Part shown: one piece after another, positions 62,900 to 64,000 of the stretch | Position numbering within the stretch: position 1 is the stretch's first letter | Layout of the letters: the number at the start of each line of letters is the position of its first letter | Source: Shimia sediminis | GTDB lineage: Bacteria > Pseudomonadota > Alphaproteobacteria > Rhodobacterales > Rhodobacteraceae | Reading direction: 5' to 3' | DNA: 64,000 nt | NCBI RefSeq assembly: GCF_003990645.1 | Contig: NZ_RYZK01000001.1 | Span: 1 to 64,000 of the forward strand | Position numbers and translations under genes: made by a program | Notes under the pieces: model-generated | What the model saw: the letters and a program-made list of their open reading frames with translations, nothing else | Told to the model about the DNA's origin: nothing | Databases searched by the model: none

Positions 62900-63076
62900 C
62901 TATCGGCCTGAATCCGCCAGACACATCTTGTCGGTCGCATCCCATGTGTAACCATCATTACAGTATTTGCGGTTTTCCTCGCTGTGAATGATCAGGGAAT
63001 GGGCGGGCTGGGCATTGACGATCACCGGCGTGGTCAATCCCACGACCAGTGAAATTAGGCTAATGCGAAAGAACAT
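62900..63076 (-). CDS. Small secreted two-cysteine protein
   Basis: A 58-residue protein from ATG 63076 (AGGAAG upstream) with signal peptide (FRISLISLVVGLTTPVIVNA) and mature part ending CNDGYTWDATDKMCLADSGR, the third copy of the C-x2-G-x2-[WF]-x6-C module. Its stop is 11 bp from the next gene, so the two small genes are co-transcribed. Function unknown. Confidence 0.68.
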   Translation of the reverse strand: MFFRISLISLVVGLTTPVIVNAQPAHSLIIHSEENRKYCNDGYTWDATDKMCLADSGR

Positions 63077-63171
63077 CGGTCGGCTTCCTGTTGTTGGTGA
63101 ACATGAAACCAATACGCCGCACGTCCCAAATCGGATCACTTGCGGCTCAAAAGAAGCGGTTCACAAAATCG

Positions 63172-63921
63172 TCAGAGGCGGACGTCTTTGCGGGCGAGAA
63201 CAAAGGTGTGGATCGAGAACACCACTGCATCGGTTTTGGGCAGCCGAAGAATACTCTGCTTTTCGCTTCGGAAATAGGGGGCAGAGTTACGGTCCGCTGG
63301 TGGCCTACGCTCGTTTGCAGACCGTGGCTGATGCAGCTCTGCATCCGCATACCAAAGCGCGTTGAACCGCCACAGCGGCCTGTCGGCTCGTACCCCGTCA
63401 AACAATCGTTGCACACGTTTGGCAATGTCTCCGGTGTATCTGTCGACAGGGATGTGGATGCCGATCAAAGGCTTGCCGAGTTTTTCCGACAACAGCCAAC
63501 TTGCCGGAAAGCACAGCACGGCGCCGGTCAGCACATGTTCCGAACCGTGCTTTTGCAGGATGCAGAAATCCTCTTGCGCGAGACGGCCCAGGGTCGCCAG
63601 CGGATCGGTGTCATCCAAGGCAACCGAGGCACCATCTGGACGTATGATCACATTGCCGTCCCGCACAAAATCGCGCTGGGGGCGGTGCAACAGGGCGTTG
63701 ACAGCCATCTCTAGCAGCTCTTGGGCGGCGGCCTGTGCCTGTGCTTCAAGATCAATGACCAACGGTCGTTGGGTTGTGATCAGGGCGTCGCGCTGGGCCA
63801 TCTGTCCGGCATAGGCCTCGTCCACGATTAACCAGTCCGCCGGATCAAGCGGCGCGATCCCAGGAAGCGACCTGGGCGTCAGGGCGTCATAGGGCAGGGC
63901 GGTTTGCAAAGGTGTGGTCAT
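63172..63921 (-). CDS. Heme-dependent oxidative N-demethylase family protein (DUF3445)
   Basis: A 249-residue protein of the DUF3445 family. Family marks: PGIAPLDPADWLIVDEAYAGQMAQRDALI near the start, AQEDFCILQK, LCFPASWLLSEKLGKPLIGIHIPVDRY, and WRFNALWYADAELHQPR near the heme-associated region. Relatives in alphaproteobacteria remove methyl groups from secondary or tertiary amines such as dimethylamine. With DDAH (which would release dimethylamine) and sarcosine oxidase in the same window, a methylamine or one-carbon theme is plausible, but no operon link exists. It begins 79 bp before the window end. Confidence 0.85.
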   Translation of the reverse strand: MTTPLQTALPYDALTPRSLPGIAPLDPADWLIVDEAYAGQMAQRDALITTQRPLVIDLEAQAQAAAQELLEMAVNALLHRPQRDFVRDGNVIIRPDGASVALDDTDPLATLGRLAQEDFCILQKHGSEHVLTGAVLCFPASWLLSEKLGKPLIGIHIPVDRYTGDIAKRVQRLFDGVRADRPLWRFNALWYADAELHQPRSANERRPPADRNSAPYFRSEKQSILRLPKTDAVVFSIHTFVLARKDVRL

Positions 63922-64000
63922 CCCCCTGCTTTACCCCCTTTGCGTGCCAGGAACAGGCAAAAAAGACATGACCGGCGTCGGTTTCAGACAGGACGCAGCG

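Noticed and set aside
63922-64000. Start or end of another gene in the last 79 bases
   Set aside because: Two minus-strand frames and one plus-strand ATG (63968) are open to the window edge, but the sequence is too short to decide between them.

Overview
The window looks like a chromosomal segment of a marine alphaproteobacterium of the Rhodobacterales (Roseobacter group). This rests on protein-level recognition: the soxBDAG sarcosine oxidase operon, the ccmABCDG order with ccmI elsewhere, the yajC-secD-secF-TSUP-Mth938 run, the yfgM-bamB-der block, a DUF3445 heme N-demethylase, many ATGA-type gene overlaps and a GC-rich backbone. No rRNA, tRNA or CRISPR array was found.

Bases 1-8.7 kb are the right end of an integrative element: a type I restriction-modification operon (hsdM with an in-frame amber and a missing 5' end, hsdS, hsdR), a PrtN-family regulator, and a tyrosine integrase abutting the 5' end of dusA, a known island and prophage target. 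Four copies of a GGTATGCCAA motif lie between integrase and dusA and are good candidates for recombination or regulator binding sites.

From 8.7 to 31.8 kb is backbone: dusA, a TSUP transporter, a dioxygenase-like protein, DUF1289-ruvX-ccmI on the minus strand, and the sarcosine oxidase operon, with an AT-rich membrane-protein gene wedged between soxB and soxD. Then come three tandem paralogous secreted proteins, Fe/Mn superoxide dismutase, a SnoaL-like protein, a Tat-type metallophosphoesterase, a DUF922 zincin, a crotonase, RarD, LOG, a LysM protein, an Atm1-type ABC exporter and a cupin. Two identical 28-bp palindromes each sit between convergent genes here.

From 31.8 to 47.5 kb: an RND efflux pair with a TetR-type palindrome at its promoter but no regulator gene nearby; yfgM-like, bamB and der; a fatty acid desaturase; serS with a possible small upstream gene; yajC-secD-secF; a second TSUP protein; and an Mth938-like protein.

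From 47.5 to 51.2 kb the backbone appears interrupted by accessory DNA: an adenylate cyclase/TolB/TPR protein, a start-less reading-frame remnant, a pentapeptide-repeat gene overlapping an amber-disrupted polymorphic-toxin-like gene by 4 bp (probable immunity/toxin pair), and three TTGTACAA dyads spaced exactly 32 bp apart upstream of ccmA.

From 51.2 kb to the end: ccmABCDG for cytochrome c maturation, a dimethylargininase, a serine hydrolase, aconitase, a DUF1223 protein, an LpxL-type acyltransferase, a lone fliG, and a cluster of small secreted proteins sharing the motif C-x2-G-x2-[WF]-x6-C (one fused to a TPR domain), followed by the DUF3445 protein. All assignments come from reading the sequence by eye; no database search was run.
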